A DNA stretch of 64,000 bases from Pseudomonas putida (lineage in GTDB: Bacteria > Pseudomonadota > Gammaproteobacteria > Pseudomonadales > Pseudomonadaceae): positions 124,001-188,000 of the forward strand of contig NZ_JANHLK010000008.1 of assembly GCF_028682635.1 (NCBI RefSeq), read 5' to 3'. Every line of letters starts with the position of its first letter. The first letter of the stretch is position 1. The position numbers were made by a program, and so were the translations under genes. A model generated the notes under the pieces. That model was not told where the DNA came from. It did not search any database and saw only the letters and a program-made list of their open reading frames with translations. Below are positions 48,333-57,245 of this stretch, one piece after another.

Positions 48333-51300
48333 TTACAACGGCAAATGCCGACTCAACAACGCCCGCAACGCCGCCGGTTTCACCGGTTTGGCCAGGTAGT
48401 CGAGCCCCGCCGCGTGTACCTGGGCCATGGTCTCGGGTCGGCCGTCGGCGCTGATCACCACGCCGGGCACCGGCTCGCCCAGGCGGGTGCGCAGCCAGGC
48501 CATCAACTCGGTGCCGGTTTCGCCATCGTCCAGGTGGTAATCCACCAGCGCCAGTTGCGGGCGCAACCCATCGCCGAGCAGCGCCATGCACTCCTGGCGG
48601 TTACGCGCGGTCCACACCTGGCACCCCCAGCGGGTGAGCAGGCTGTTCATGCCGATCAGGATGCTGTCTTCATTGTCGACGCACAGCACGTGGGCGCCGC
48701 TGGGCAACTTGCCATTGAGTTCGGCCGCCTTGGCCGGCAGCGCAGCTTGCGCGCGGGCCAGGGGCACGCTGACGCTGAACACGCTGCCGCGCCCCGGCCA
48801 CGAGCGCACGCGCAACTTGTGCCCCAATACGCGACAGAGTCCGTCGGCGATCGCCAGCCCCAGCCCAAGACCTTTCTCGGCGCGGGTCTGGTGGCTGTCC
48901 AGGCGTTTGAATTCTTCGAAGATCACCTGTTGCTTGTCTTCCGGAATGCCGGGCCCACGGTCCCAGACTTCCAGGCACAACTCACCCTGGCGACGGCGCA
49001 CGCCCAGCAGTATCGGCCCTTTGGCATAGCGGAAAGCGTTGGTCAGGAAGTTCTGCAGGATGCGCCGCAACAGCTTGATGTCGCTGTCGATGCGCAACGT
49101 ACTGCTCCTGACGCGAAACTCCAGCCCCTGGTCCCGCGCCAGCGCCTTGAATTCGGCTCCGAGAGTGTCGAACAGCTCATTGAGCGCGAACGGCTTGGCA
49201 TCCGGATTGATCTTGCCGTTTTCCAGGCGGGAAATATCCAGCAGATCGCTGATCAGGTCTTCGGCCGAACGCAGCGAACTGTCCAGGTGCTGGACCAGTT
49301 TTTGCGCCTCGGTGGACAGGCCGTCGTCCTGGTGGGAAAGGGCGGCGGAGAACAGGCGCGCGGCGTTCAACGGTTGCATGAGGTCATGGCTCACGGCCGC
49401 GAGGAACCGGGTTTTCGACTGGTTCGCGGCCTCGGCGGTGCCCTTGGCCTCGGTCAGTGCCACGTTGAGTTGCGACAGCTCGTGGGTACGCTCGGTGACG
49501 CGCTGTTCCAGGCCCTCGTTGGCTTCGGTCAGCGCCTGCTCGGCTTCGCGGAACGCGGTAATGTCGGTGAAACTCATGACGAAGCCGCCACCGGGCATCG
49601 GGTTGCCGATCAGCTCGATCACCCGGCCGTTGGGGAACAGCCGTTCGGAGGTGTGGGCGCGGCCCTGGCGCATCCAGTGCAGGCGGCGGGCGACGTGCAC
49701 TTCCGCTTCACCGGGGCCACATAAACCGCGCTCGGCGTTGTGGCGGATGATGTCGGCAATCGGCCGGCCGACGCTGATCAGGCCATCCGGGTAGTTGAAC
49801 AGCTCCAGGTAGCGACGGTTCCAGGCCACCAGTTTCAGCGACTGGTCGACCACGCTGATGCCCTGGGTGATGTTCTCGATCGCCCCTTGCAGCAGCGCGC
49901 GGTTGAACTGCAGCACTTCCGAGGCTTCGTCGGCGATGCGCACCACGTCCTCAAGCTGCATTTCCCGGCCTTCAATGGCGGCTTTTACCACCGCGCGAGT
50001 CGATGAGGCCCCCAGCACACCGGCGAGCAGGCGTTCAGTGTGGGCGATCCATTCACCGTCGGCGTTCTGGTTCGGATTGAAGCCTTTGCCCTGGCGGTAG
50101 GCAAAACGGATGAAGCTCTGCCGGGCGCGTTCTTCGCCGACGAAGCGTGCGGCCAGTTGCAGCAGATCGTTGATCTGTACCGCGAGCATCGAGCGGGCGC
50201 TGGGCCGGGCGCTGATTTCCTGGCCGATGAAGCGGCCGGCCTGCCAGTGCTCCGACACGCGGGTGCGAGACAGCACCGAGACCCAGGCGAACAGCGTGAA
50301 GTTGCCGGCCAGCGATAGCACCACGCCCTGGGTCAGCGGGGTGATCGGCAGGTTCAGCGGGTTGCTGTGCAGCCAGGCCAGGCCCGGGAAGCTGTTCAGG
50401 GACAAGCCGAGGCTGTGGGCGGCAATCGGCAGGATCAGCGTGTAGAACCACAGGAATGTACCGGCGGCGAGGCCGGCGAATACGCCGCGGCGGTTGGCCT
50501 GTTTCCAGTACAGAGCGCCGAGCATCGCCGGCGCCAGTTGCGTCACGGCGGCGAAGGCGATCTGGCCGATGGTCGCCAGGCTGGCGGTCGATCCCAGCAG
50601 GCGATAACTGACGTAGGCCAGGAGCAGGATGACCACGATGCTGACCCGGCGCACCGACAGCATCCACTGGCGGAACACCTCGAACGGGCGCTCGGCATTG
50701 TTGCGGCGCAGTAGCCAGGGCAGCAGCATGTCGTTGGAGACCATGGTCGACAGCGCCACGCTGGCCACGATCACCATGCCGGTGGCCGCCGATGCGCCGC
50801 CGATGAAGGCCAGTAGCGCCAGGGCAGGATGCGCCTGGGCCAAGGGCAGGCTGATCACGAAGGAGTCGGGCAACACCGAACTGGGCAGCAACATCTGCCC
50901 CGCCAGCGCGATCGGCACCACGAACAAAGCCGCCAGGGCCAGGTAGGCCGGGAACACCCATTTGGCCAGGCGCAGATCCTGCGGGTCGATGTTCTCGACC
51001 ACGGTGACGTGGAACTGCCGCGGCAGGCAGATGATCGCCATCATCGCCACGCCGGTCTGCACCACCATGGATGGCCAGTTGATGGTTTCCTTCCAGTATT
51101 CTTCGAGGCGCGGGGCGAGCATGGCCTGGTCGAACAGATCGTTGAAGCCGTCGTACAGGCCGAAGGTCACGTAGGCGCCCACCGCCAGGAACGCGAACAG
51201 CTTGACCAGCGACTCGAACGCAATCGCCAGCACCATGCCGCGGTGGTGTTCCGTGGCGTCGAGGTTGCGTGTGCCGAAGACAATGGTGAACAGCGCCAGT

Positions 51301-51803
51301 ACCAGAGACACCACCAGCGCGGTGTCTTGCGCACGAACCCCCATGGCGTCGGCACCGGCACCGATCAACAGGTTTACCCCGAGCACGATGCCCTTGAGCT
51401 GCAACGCGATGTAGGGCAGCACGCCGACCAGGCAGATCAGGGCCACTACCACCGCCAGGGACTGCGATTTGCCATAGCGGGCGGCAATGAAGTCGGCAAT
51501 CGAGGTGATGTTCTCCTGCTTGCTGATCATCACCATTTTCTGCAGGACCCACGGCGCGCCGATCAACAACAGGATCGGCCCGAGGTAGATCGGCAGGAAG
51601 GACCAGAGCTGCTCGGCCGCCTGGCCCACCGCGCCAAAGAAGGTCCAGCTGGTGCAGTAGACCGCCAGCGACAGGCTGTACACCCAGGCTCGCACCCGCG
51701 GCGGCAGGGGCGCGCTGCGACGGTCGCCGTAGAAGGCGATGGCGAACATGATGGCCATATAGGCCAGGGCGACGACGGCAATCAGCCCGCTGGACAGCGA
51801 CAT
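48333..51803 (-). CDS. mxtR: SLC5-type transporter/hybrid sensor histidine kinase (MxtR/CrbS type)
   Basis: An 1156-residue membrane sensor. Residues 1 to about 530 form a sodium/solute symporter domain with about 13 helices (SITSIADFIAARYGKSQ-like block, SWTFFGAVGQAA). A linker of about 100 residues with NDLLQLAARFVGEE (STAC-like) follows, then a PAS domain (QGISVVDQSLKLVAWNRRYLELF), a coiled segment, a kinase core with H-box FLAAVSHDLMQPLN, N-box NFLTNAFRYAKG and G-boxes DRGPGIP and GLGLGLAI, and a receiver domain (LVDYHLDDG phospho-Asp, AKPVKP). This order and length match MxtR/CrbS, known to control acetate use; the symbol is by resemblance. The start at 51803 has TGGAG upstream. Confidence 0.88.
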   Translation of the reverse strand: MSLSSGLIAVVALAYMAIMFAIAFYGDRRSAPLPPRVRAWVYSLSLAVYCTSWTFFGAVGQAAEQLWSFLPIYLGPILLLIGAPWVLQKMVMISKQENITSIADFIAARYGKSQSLAVVVALICLVGVLPYIALQLKGIVLGVNLLIGAGADAMGVRAQDTALVVSLVLALFTIVFGTRNLDATEHHRGMVLAIAFESLVKLFAFLAVGAYVTFGLYDGFNDLFDQAMLAPRLEEYWKETINWPSMVVQTGVAMMAIICLPRQFHVTVVENIDPQDLRLAKWVFPAYLALAALFVVPIALAGQMLLPSSVLPDSFVISLPLAQAHPALALLAFIGGASAATGMVIVASVALSTMVSNDMLLPWLLRRNNAERPFEVFRQWMLSVRRVSIVVILLLAYVSYRLLGSTASLATIGQIAFAAVTQLAPAMLGALYWKQANRRGVFAGLAAGTFLWFYTLILPIAAHSLGLSLNSFPGLAWLHSNPLNLPITPLTQGVVLSLAGNFTLFAWVSVLSRTRVSEHWQAGRFIGQEISARPSARSMLAVQINDLLQLAARFVGEERARQSFIRFAYRQGKGFNPNQNADGEWIAHTERLLAGVLGASSTRAVVKAAIEGREMQLEDVVRIADEASEVLQFNRALLQGAIENITQGISVVDQSLKLVAWNRRYLELFNYPDGLISVGRPIADIIRHNAERGLCGPGEAEVHVARRLHWMRQGRAHTSERLFPNGRVIELIGNPMPGGGFVMSFTDITAFREAEQALTEANEGLEQRVTERTHELSQLNVALTEAKGTAEAANQSKTRFLAAVSHDLMQPLNAARLFSAALSHQDDGLSTEAQKLVQHLDSSLRSAEDLISDLLDISRLENGKINPDAKPFALNELFDTLGAEFKALARDQGLEFRVRSSTLRIDSDIKLLRRILQNFLTNAFRYAKGPILLGVRRRQGELCLEVWDRGPGIPEDKQQVIFEEFKRLDSHQTRAEKGLGLGLAIADGLCRVLGHKLRVRSWPGRGSVFSVSVPLARAQAALPAKAAELNGKLPSGAHVLCVDNEDSILIGMNSLLTRWGCQVWTARNRQECMALLGDGLRPQLALVDYHLDDGETGTELMAWLRTRLGEPVPGVVISADGRPETMAQVHAAGLDYLAKPVKPAALRALLSRHLPL

Positions 51804-51968
51804 GGGAACTCCAGGCAACCAAAGACACCCGAGCCTCCCGCCCGGACAGACAGTCTCGCACGATGGCAGGGGTTAGTCAGTGTCGACCAAGGTCGTGGCC
51901 CAAGGTCGCGGCGTTGCGGGGTGTCGCAGGGGGGATGGCCCATGGATCTCGGGTGTCTGACCGGGCCT

Positions 51969-52034
51969 CTTCGCGAGCAAGCCCGCTCCTACAGGGGGCC
52001 GCGATCCCTTGTAGGAGCGAGCTTGCTCGCGAAG
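51969..52034. repeat. inverted pair of REP elements
   Basis: REP copies at 51969-51994 (GGAGCGGGCTTG class) and 52009-52034 (GGAGCGAGCTTG class), facing each other between the start of the histidine kinase gene and the end of the TetR gene. The two arms belong to slightly different subtypes. Confidence 0.9.
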
Positions 52035-52040
52035 GCGGCT

Positions 52041-52577
52041 TTATTGACCCAACGCTATCTCGATCAACCGATGCAACTCCTCACTCTCCAGCGCCGCCTC
52101 GGAAAACAGGATGCGAAACACAATGGGGGCCGCCACCATGTTGATCAACCGATCGACACCGGGCTTCGGCTGATCCGGATAGCGATCCAGAATCACCTGC
52201 AATTGCCCACCAATGATGGTCGCGCAATAGCTCGGCTTCAGGCTCGCTTGCACATCGCGCAGCATGTTGCGACCAGGCGCGGAACTCATCTCGTCCAGGT
52301 ACTGATCCGCCCAGGCTCGCACATCGCCCGCCAGGCTGCCGGTGTTGGCCGACTCGGTTTCCGGCTGCATACGGGCCAGGGCGACGTCCGCCAGCAGCGC
52401 CGACAAATCGCCCCAGCGCCGATAGATGGTCGAAGGCGTGACGCCCGCGCGCGCGGCAATTTGCGGCACGGTGACGCTGGCGCGATCCTGCTCTTCGAGC
52501 AGTTCGCGCACGGCGGTATGGATCGACTCCTGAACCCGGGCGCTGCGGCCGCCGGGGCGTAAAGTGGGTGCTGTCAT
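52041..52577 (-). CDS. TetR family transcriptional regulator
   Basis: A 178-residue regulator. The N-terminal helix-turn-helix is SVTVPQIAARAGVTPSTIYRRWGDLSALLADVA; the C-terminal domain resembles the TetR_C ligand domains of multidrug-type regulators. It is transcribed away from an MFS gene, with a perfect 17-bp inverted repeat in the 127-nt gap, so it very probably represses the transporter. The ATG at 52577 has AGGAA 8 nt upstream; the frame continues 12 codons further without a better start. Confidence 0.9.
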   Translation of the reverse strand: MTAPTLRPGGRSARVQESIHTAVRELLEEQDRASVTVPQIAARAGVTPSTIYRRWGDLSALLADVALARMQPETESANTGSLAGDVRAWADQYLDEMSSAPGRNMLRDVQASLKPSYCATIIGGQLQVILDRYPDQPKPGVDRLINMVAAPIVFRILFSEAALESEELHRLIEIALGQ

Positions 52578-52659
52578 CGCATGTTTCCTGTTTCGCGGGC
52601 CCTGTAGGGCCATGCAGCGGACCTTAACACAAAGAATTTGCTTTAAGCGGCACTCGGTA

Positions 52660-52702
52660 GCACACTCCGCAAAAGCAAAAAATTAGCTTTTGCGGAGTGT
52701 GC
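52660..52702. promoter_or_regulatory. perfect 17-bp inverted repeat, candidate TetR operator
   Basis: GCACACTCCGCAAAAGC (52660-52676) and its exact complement (52686-52702) flank the 9-nt AAAAAATTA. It ends 2 nt before the MFS start codon and contains the MFS ribosome site GGAG (52694-52697). It could act as an operator on DNA and, if transcribed from upstream, as an RNA hairpin hiding the ribosome site. Confidence 0.72.
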
Positions 52703-52704
52703 CC

Positions 52705-53895
52705 ATGTCCAGTTCTCATTCAAACCGTGCAAGCCTGTGGTTCCTGGCAATCACCCTGCTCGGTTTCCTGGCTGCCTCCACGGCGCCAACGCCCTTGTAT
52801 CACTTGTATCAGGAGCAGCTGCAGTTTTCCGCCGCCATGCTTACCCTGATTTTCGGCGTGTATGCCCTCAGCCTGCTGGCCGCGCTGCTGACGGTGGGTT
52901 CGCTCTCGGATTACGTGGGGCGCAAGCCGGTGATTTTCACGGCTGTCGTGCTCAACAGCGTGGCGATGCTGTTGTTCATTTACGCCGATAGCGTGGCCTG
53001 GCTGATCGGTGCCCGGGTGCTGCAAGGTTTCGCCACCGGCATGGCGACCGCCGTGCTCAGTGCCACCTTGCTCGACGTCGATCGCCAGCAGGGTCCGCTG
53101 ATCAACAGTGTTGCGCCGTTGCTCGGCATGGCCATGGGCGGCATGGGTTGCGGCCTGCTGGCGGAGTTTGCGCCCGCGCCCCTGCAGTTGACCTACTGGC
53201 TGTTGCTGGCCCTGTTTGCGTTGCAGGCCGTGTATGTCTGGCGTTTGCCAGAGAGCGTATCGCCCCAGGCCGGGGCATGGGCATCGTTGCGCCCGACACT
53301 GCATGTCCCCGTGCAAGCGCGCGGGACCCTGTGGCGGGTCTTGCCGCTCAATGTAGCGACCTGGGCGCTCGGCGGTTTTTACGCATCGCTGGCGCCGTCG
53401 CTGGTGCGTACGGCCACGGGTTCGACCTCGAACCTGATTGGCGGGGCAACGGTGGCAGCCTTGACCTTGACCGGTGCTGCGATGATTTTCACCCTGCGCA
53501 ATCAACCCGCCAGCAAGGCGCTGCAACTGGGCACAGGCTTGCTGCCGATCGGGATCGTGCTGATCCTGCTGGGCGTGCACAATGCCAGTTTGCCCCTGTT
53601 TTTCCTTGGCACACTCGTCGCCGGCTGCGGCTTCGGTGCGGGATTTCTAGGTGCCGTGCGCAGCCTGGTGCCGCTGGCCTTGCCCCATGAACGGGCCGGA
53701 TTGATGTCGGCGTTTTATGTGCTCAGTTACCTGGCGTTCTGCCTGCCGTCGTTCCTGGCCGGGAACCTGACGCATACGTTCGGCCTGGTGGCGACTGCCG
53801 ATGGTTATGGTGCGGGGCTGATCGTCTTGTCCGTCGGCGCGATGTTGATGGCGTGGCGTCAGCGTACGGGGAATGATTGTTTATCTGCAAAATAG
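52705..53895 (+). CDS. MFS transporter
   Basis: A 396-residue 12-helix major facilitator. It has TAPTPLYHLYQEQLQFSAAMLTLIF, the loop 2-3 motif GSLSDYVGRKPVIFTAV, and RVLQGFATGMATAVLSATLL (motif B-like Arg in helix 4). This resembles drug or aromatic-compound exporters, but the substrate is unknown. The ATG at 52705 follows GGAG in the inverted repeat. It is divergent from its likely repressor TetR gene. Confidence 0.9.
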   Translation: MSSSHSNRASLWFLAITLLGFLAASTAPTPLYHLYQEQLQFSAAMLTLIFGVYALSLLAALLTVGSLSDYVGRKPVIFTAVVLNSVAMLLFIYADSVAWLIGARVLQGFATGMATAVLSATLLDVDRQQGPLINSVAPLLGMAMGGMGCGLLAEFAPAPLQLTYWLLLALFALQAVYVWRLPESVSPQAGAWASLRPTLHVPVQARGTLWRVLPLNVATWALGGFYASLAPSLVRTATGSTSNLIGGATVAALTLTGAAMIFTLRNQPASKALQLGTGLLPIGIVLILLGVHNASLPLFFLGTLVAGCGFGAGFLGAVRSLVPLALPHERAGLMSAFYVLSYLAFCLPSFLAGNLTHTFGLVATADGYGAGLIVLSVGAMLMAWRQRTGNDCLSAK

Positions 53896-53981
53896 ATAAC
53901 AGTTAGAGATATTACCCGTTATATCGATATTCTATCCGGATCTATGATGGGCTCCACCTCACCCGAGGAGAGGAGTTCGCC

Positions 53982-55133
53982 ATGACATGCCCCAACACCA
54001 TCAAGCCCGGTATCAAACCGTTCAGTCATTTGCAGCACCCGCGCGAGGTCATTCGCCAGTTCACCCCTAACTGGTTCGCCGCCACCATGGGCACCGGCGT
54101 GCTGGCCTTGGCGCTGGCGCAATTGCCCGTTGCCAATCCCGTTCTGCACGTCATTGCCGAAGGGCTTTGGCTGTTCAATATCTTTTTGTTCCTGTTGTTT
54201 ACCCTGCTGTACGCGGCGCGCTGGGCGCTGTTTTTCGATGAGGCGCGGCGGATTTTCGGCCACTCCACGGTTTCGATGTTTTTCGGCACCATCCCCATGG
54301 GCCTGGCGACCATCATCAACGGCTTCCTGGTGTTCGGCTTGCCGCGCTGGGGCGACGGCGTGATTGCCCTGGCCGAGACGTTGTGGTGGCTGGATGTGGC
54401 GATGTCGCTGGCGTGCGGCGTACTGATTCCCTACCTGATGTTCACCCGCCAGGAGCACAGCATTGACCAGATGACAGCCGTTTGGCTGTTGCCGGTGGTC
54501 GCGGCGGAAGTGGCGGCGGCCAGCGGTGGCCTGTTGGCGCCGCATCTGGTCGATGCCCATTCGCAACTGGTGATGCTGGTGACCAGCTACGTGCTCTGGG
54601 CATTTTCCCTGCCGGTGGCGTTCAGCATCCTGACGATTCTGCTGCTGCGCATGGCGCTGCATAAACTGCCCCACGAAAACATGGCCGCTTCGAGCTGGCT
54701 GGCGCTCGGGCCGATTGGCACCGGTGCCTTGGGCATGTTGCTGTTGGGCGCCGATGCGCCGGCAATCTTCGCCGCCAACGGTCTGTCGGGCGTCGGTGAA
54801 ATTGCGGCGGGGCTGGGCCTGGTCGCCGGGATCACGCTGTGGGGCTTTGGCCTGTGGTGGATGCTGATGGCCGTGCTGATCACCCTGCGATATCTGCGCG
54901 CCGGTATCCCTTTCAATCTTGGCTGGTGGGGTTTCACCTTTCCGTTGGGCGTCTATTCTCTGGCAACGTTGAAACTGGCCAGCGCGCTGCACCTGACGTT
55001 TTTCAGTGTTTTCGGGTGTGTGCTGGTGAGCATGCTGATCGTGATGTGGCTGATCGTCGCCAAGCGTACGGTGCAAGGTGCCTGGCGCGGCGAGCTGTTT
55101 GTCTCGCCGTGCATTGCCGGATTGAAGAAATAA
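53982..55133 (+). CDS. TDT (TehA/SLAC1) family transporter
   Basis: A 383-residue membrane protein with ten helices of the tellurite-resistance/dicarboxylate transporter family; members export sulfite or conduct anions (SLAC1, TehA, Ssu1). It begins with a short hydrophilic tail and FTPNWFAATMGTGVLALAL, the family hallmark, followed by FFGTIPMGLATIINGF with the conserved Gly/Pro. AGGAGAGGAG precedes the start. The upstream gap is AT-rich with small palindromes. The actual substrate cannot be told. Confidence 0.88.
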   Translation: MTCPNTIKPGIKPFSHLQHPREVIRQFTPNWFAATMGTGVLALALAQLPVANPVLHVIAEGLWLFNIFLFLLFTLLYAARWALFFDEARRIFGHSTVSMFFGTIPMGLATIINGFLVFGLPRWGDGVIALAETLWWLDVAMSLACGVLIPYLMFTRQEHSIDQMTAVWLLPVVAAEVAAASGGLLAPHLVDAHSQLVMLVTSYVLWAFSLPVAFSILTILLLRMALHKLPHENMAASSWLALGPIGTGALGMLLLGADAPAIFAANGLSGVGEIAAGLGLVAGITLWGFGLWWMLMAVLITLRYLRAGIPFNLGWWGFTFPLGVYSLATLKLASALHLTFFSVFGCVLVSMLIVMWLIVAKRTVQGAWRGELFVSPCIAGLKK

Positions 55134-55238
55134 CCGGCAAAGTTTAGGTAATGTGTGGCCTGGATCGACGTGCGACATTCCAATCACTGTATCCACGCCA
55201 CTCGTTACCCACTCTTAAGCTTCAGGGACACATGGAAG

Positions 55239-57113
55239 ATGAGTCACCCTTCACAGTTCACCTTGCTGCGCACCCGGCGTTTCCTGCCGTTCTTCGTGAC
55301 CCAGTCCCTCGGGGCGTTCAACGACAACATCTTCAAGCAGTCCTTGATCCTCGCCATCCTGTACAAGCTGTCGATCGAAGGTGACCGTTCGATCTGGGTC
55401 AACCTGTGTGCGCTGCTGTTCATCCTGCCGTTTTTCCTGTTCTCGGCGCTGGCCGGGCAATTCGGCGAGAAGTTCGCCAAGGACGCGCTGATCCGCCTGA
55501 TCAAGCTTGGAGAAATCGTCATCATGGCGGTGGGCGCGGTGGGCTTCCTGTTCGACCACCTGTCGTTGATGCTGGTGGCGCTGTTCGCCATGGGCACGCA
55601 CTCGGCGCTGTTCGGGCCGGTGAAGTATTCGATCCTGCCCCAGGCCCTGCATGAAGACGAACTGGTTGGGGGCAACGGCCTGGTGGAAATGGGCACCTTC
55701 CTGGCGATCCTGGCCGGGACCATCGGCGCCGGCATCATGATGTCGTCCAGTCACTACGCGCCAATCGTGTCCACCGCGATCATCGCCATCGCTGTCCTCG
55801 GCTACCTGGCCAGCCGCGGTATTCCCCGGGCGGCAGCGGCCACCCCGCACATGCGCCTGAACTGGAACATCTTCAGCCAGTCCTGGGCCACGCTGAAACT
55901 GGGCCTGGGGCAGACCCCGGCGGTGTCGCGTTCGATTGTCGGCAACTCATGGTTCTGGTTTGTCGGGGCGATCTACCTGACGCAGATCCCGGCCTATGCC
56001 AAGGAGTGGATGCACGGCGACGAAACCGTGGTGACCTTGATCCTCACGGTGTTCTCGGTCGGTATCGCCGTGGGGTCGATGCTTTGTGAAAAGCTTTCCG
56101 GGCGCAAAGTCGAAATCGGCCTGGTGCCGTTCGGCTCATTTGGGCTGACCGTGTTTGGCCTGTTGCTGTGGTGGCATTCCGGCGGGATTCCCGACAGTGC
56201 CCTGGGCCATGGCTGGATCGAGATTCTCGGTTTCGGCCACACCTGGCTGGTGTTGCTCGACATCCTCGGCCTCGGGGTTTTCGGCGGTTTCTACATCGTG
56301 CCGCTGTATGCCCTGATCCAGTCGCGTACTGCCGAGCACGAACGGGCTCGGGTGATCGCCGCCAACAACATTCTCAACGCGCTGTTCATGGTGGTGTCGG
56401 CGATTGTCTCGATCATCCTGCTGAGCATGGTCAAGCTGACGATCCCGCAGTTGTTCCTGGTGGTGTCGTTGCTCAATATCGGGGTCAACGCCTACATCTT
56501 CAGGATCGTGCCCGAGTTCACCATGCGTTTCATGATCTGGCTGCTCAGCCATTCCATGTACCGCGTGGAGCATCGCAACCTGGACCTGATTCCCGATGAG
56601 GGGGCGGCGTTGCTGGTGTGCAATCACGTGTCGTTCGTCGATGCCTTGCTGATTGGCGGTGCGGTACGCCGGCCGATCCGCTTCGTGATGTACTACAAGA
56701 TCTATAACCTGCCGGTGCTGAATTTCATCTTCCGCACTGCGGGGACCATCCCGATCGCGGGCCGTCAGGAAGACATCCAGATCTACGAAAAGGCCTTCAC
56801 GCGCATTGCGCAATATCTGAAGAACGGCGAGTTGGTGTGCATCTTTCCCGAGGGCAAATTGACCGCCGATGGCGAGATCGACGAGTTCAAGGGCGGGCTC
56901 ACGCGCATTCTCGAAGAAACCCCGGTGCCGGTCATTCCCCTGGCATTGCAGGGCTTGTGGGGGAGCTTCTTCAGTCGCGATCCGGGCAAGGGCCTGTTCC
57001 GCCGGTTGTGGTCGCGGGTGACGTTGGTGGCAGGGCCGGAGGTGGCCGTTGAGGCGGCGCAGCCGGCGAGGCTGCAGGCCATGGTGGGTGAGTTGCGTGG
57101 CGCGGTGCGGTAG
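55239..57113 (+). CDS. MFS (LplT-like) - PlsC acyltransferase fusion
   Basis: A 624-residue fusion. Residues 1-400 or so are an MFS domain like the lysophospholipid flippase LplT (RTRRFLPFFVTQSLGAFNDNIFKQSLIL, GTHSALFGPVKYSILPQAL). The rest is a PlsC-type 1-acylglycerol-phosphate acyltransferase with NHVSFVDALLIGG (the HxxxxD catalytic motif), FRTAGTIPIAGR, and FPEGKLT. It probably imports and re-acylates lysophospholipids. The acyl-ACP synthetase domain of E. coli Aas is not fused here. The ATG at 55239 was chosen by family similarity; frames upstream are not family sequence. Confidence 0.92.
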   Translation: MSHPSQFTLLRTRRFLPFFVTQSLGAFNDNIFKQSLILAILYKLSIEGDRSIWVNLCALLFILPFFLFSALAGQFGEKFAKDALIRLIKLGEIVIMAVGAVGFLFDHLSLMLVALFAMGTHSALFGPVKYSILPQALHEDELVGGNGLVEMGTFLAILAGTIGAGIMMSSSHYAPIVSTAIIAIAVLGYLASRGIPRAAAATPHMRLNWNIFSQSWATLKLGLGQTPAVSRSIVGNSWFWFVGAIYLTQIPAYAKEWMHGDETVVTLILTVFSVGIAVGSMLCEKLSGRKVEIGLVPFGSFGLTVFGLLLWWHSGGIPDSALGHGWIEILGFGHTWLVLLDILGLGVFGGFYIVPLYALIQSRTAEHERARVIAANNILNALFMVVSAIVSIILLSMVKLTIPQLFLVVSLLNIGVNAYIFRIVPEFTMRFMIWLLSHSMYRVEHRNLDLIPDEGAALLVCNHVSFVDALLIGGAVRRPIRFVMYYKIYNLPVLNFIFRTAGTIPIAGRQEDIQIYEKAFTRIAQYLKNGELVCIFPEGKLTADGEIDEFKGGLTRILEETPVPVIPLALQGLWGSFFSRDPGKGLFRRLWSRVTLVAGPEVAVEAAQPARLQAMVGELRGAVR

Positions 57114-57136
57114 GTCCGAAGAGGTAGGAGGTCGTC

Positions 57137-57212
57137 GCGATGGCGACCTCATAGGCGACCCATCGCTCACGGCTATACCCGATCTACTGTGGGAGCTGGC
57201 CTGCCGGCGATG
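57137..57212. repeat. 76-nt dispersed repeat containing a REP
   Basis: Resembles 28597-28672 over its full length (about 11 differences by eye), including ACCCGATCTACTGT and a GGAGCTGGCCTGCC REP core. It lies between the acyltransferase fusion and the GGDEF gene. Confidence 0.75.
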
Positions 57213-57245
57213 GCGCCCGCAAGACCAACACAAGGTCGCCTCGAG

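Noticed and set aside
50829..52562. Long plus-strand frame opposite the histidine kinase and TetR genes
   Set aside because: Rich in His, Gln and Arg, typical of antisense translation; it also runs through a REP pair.
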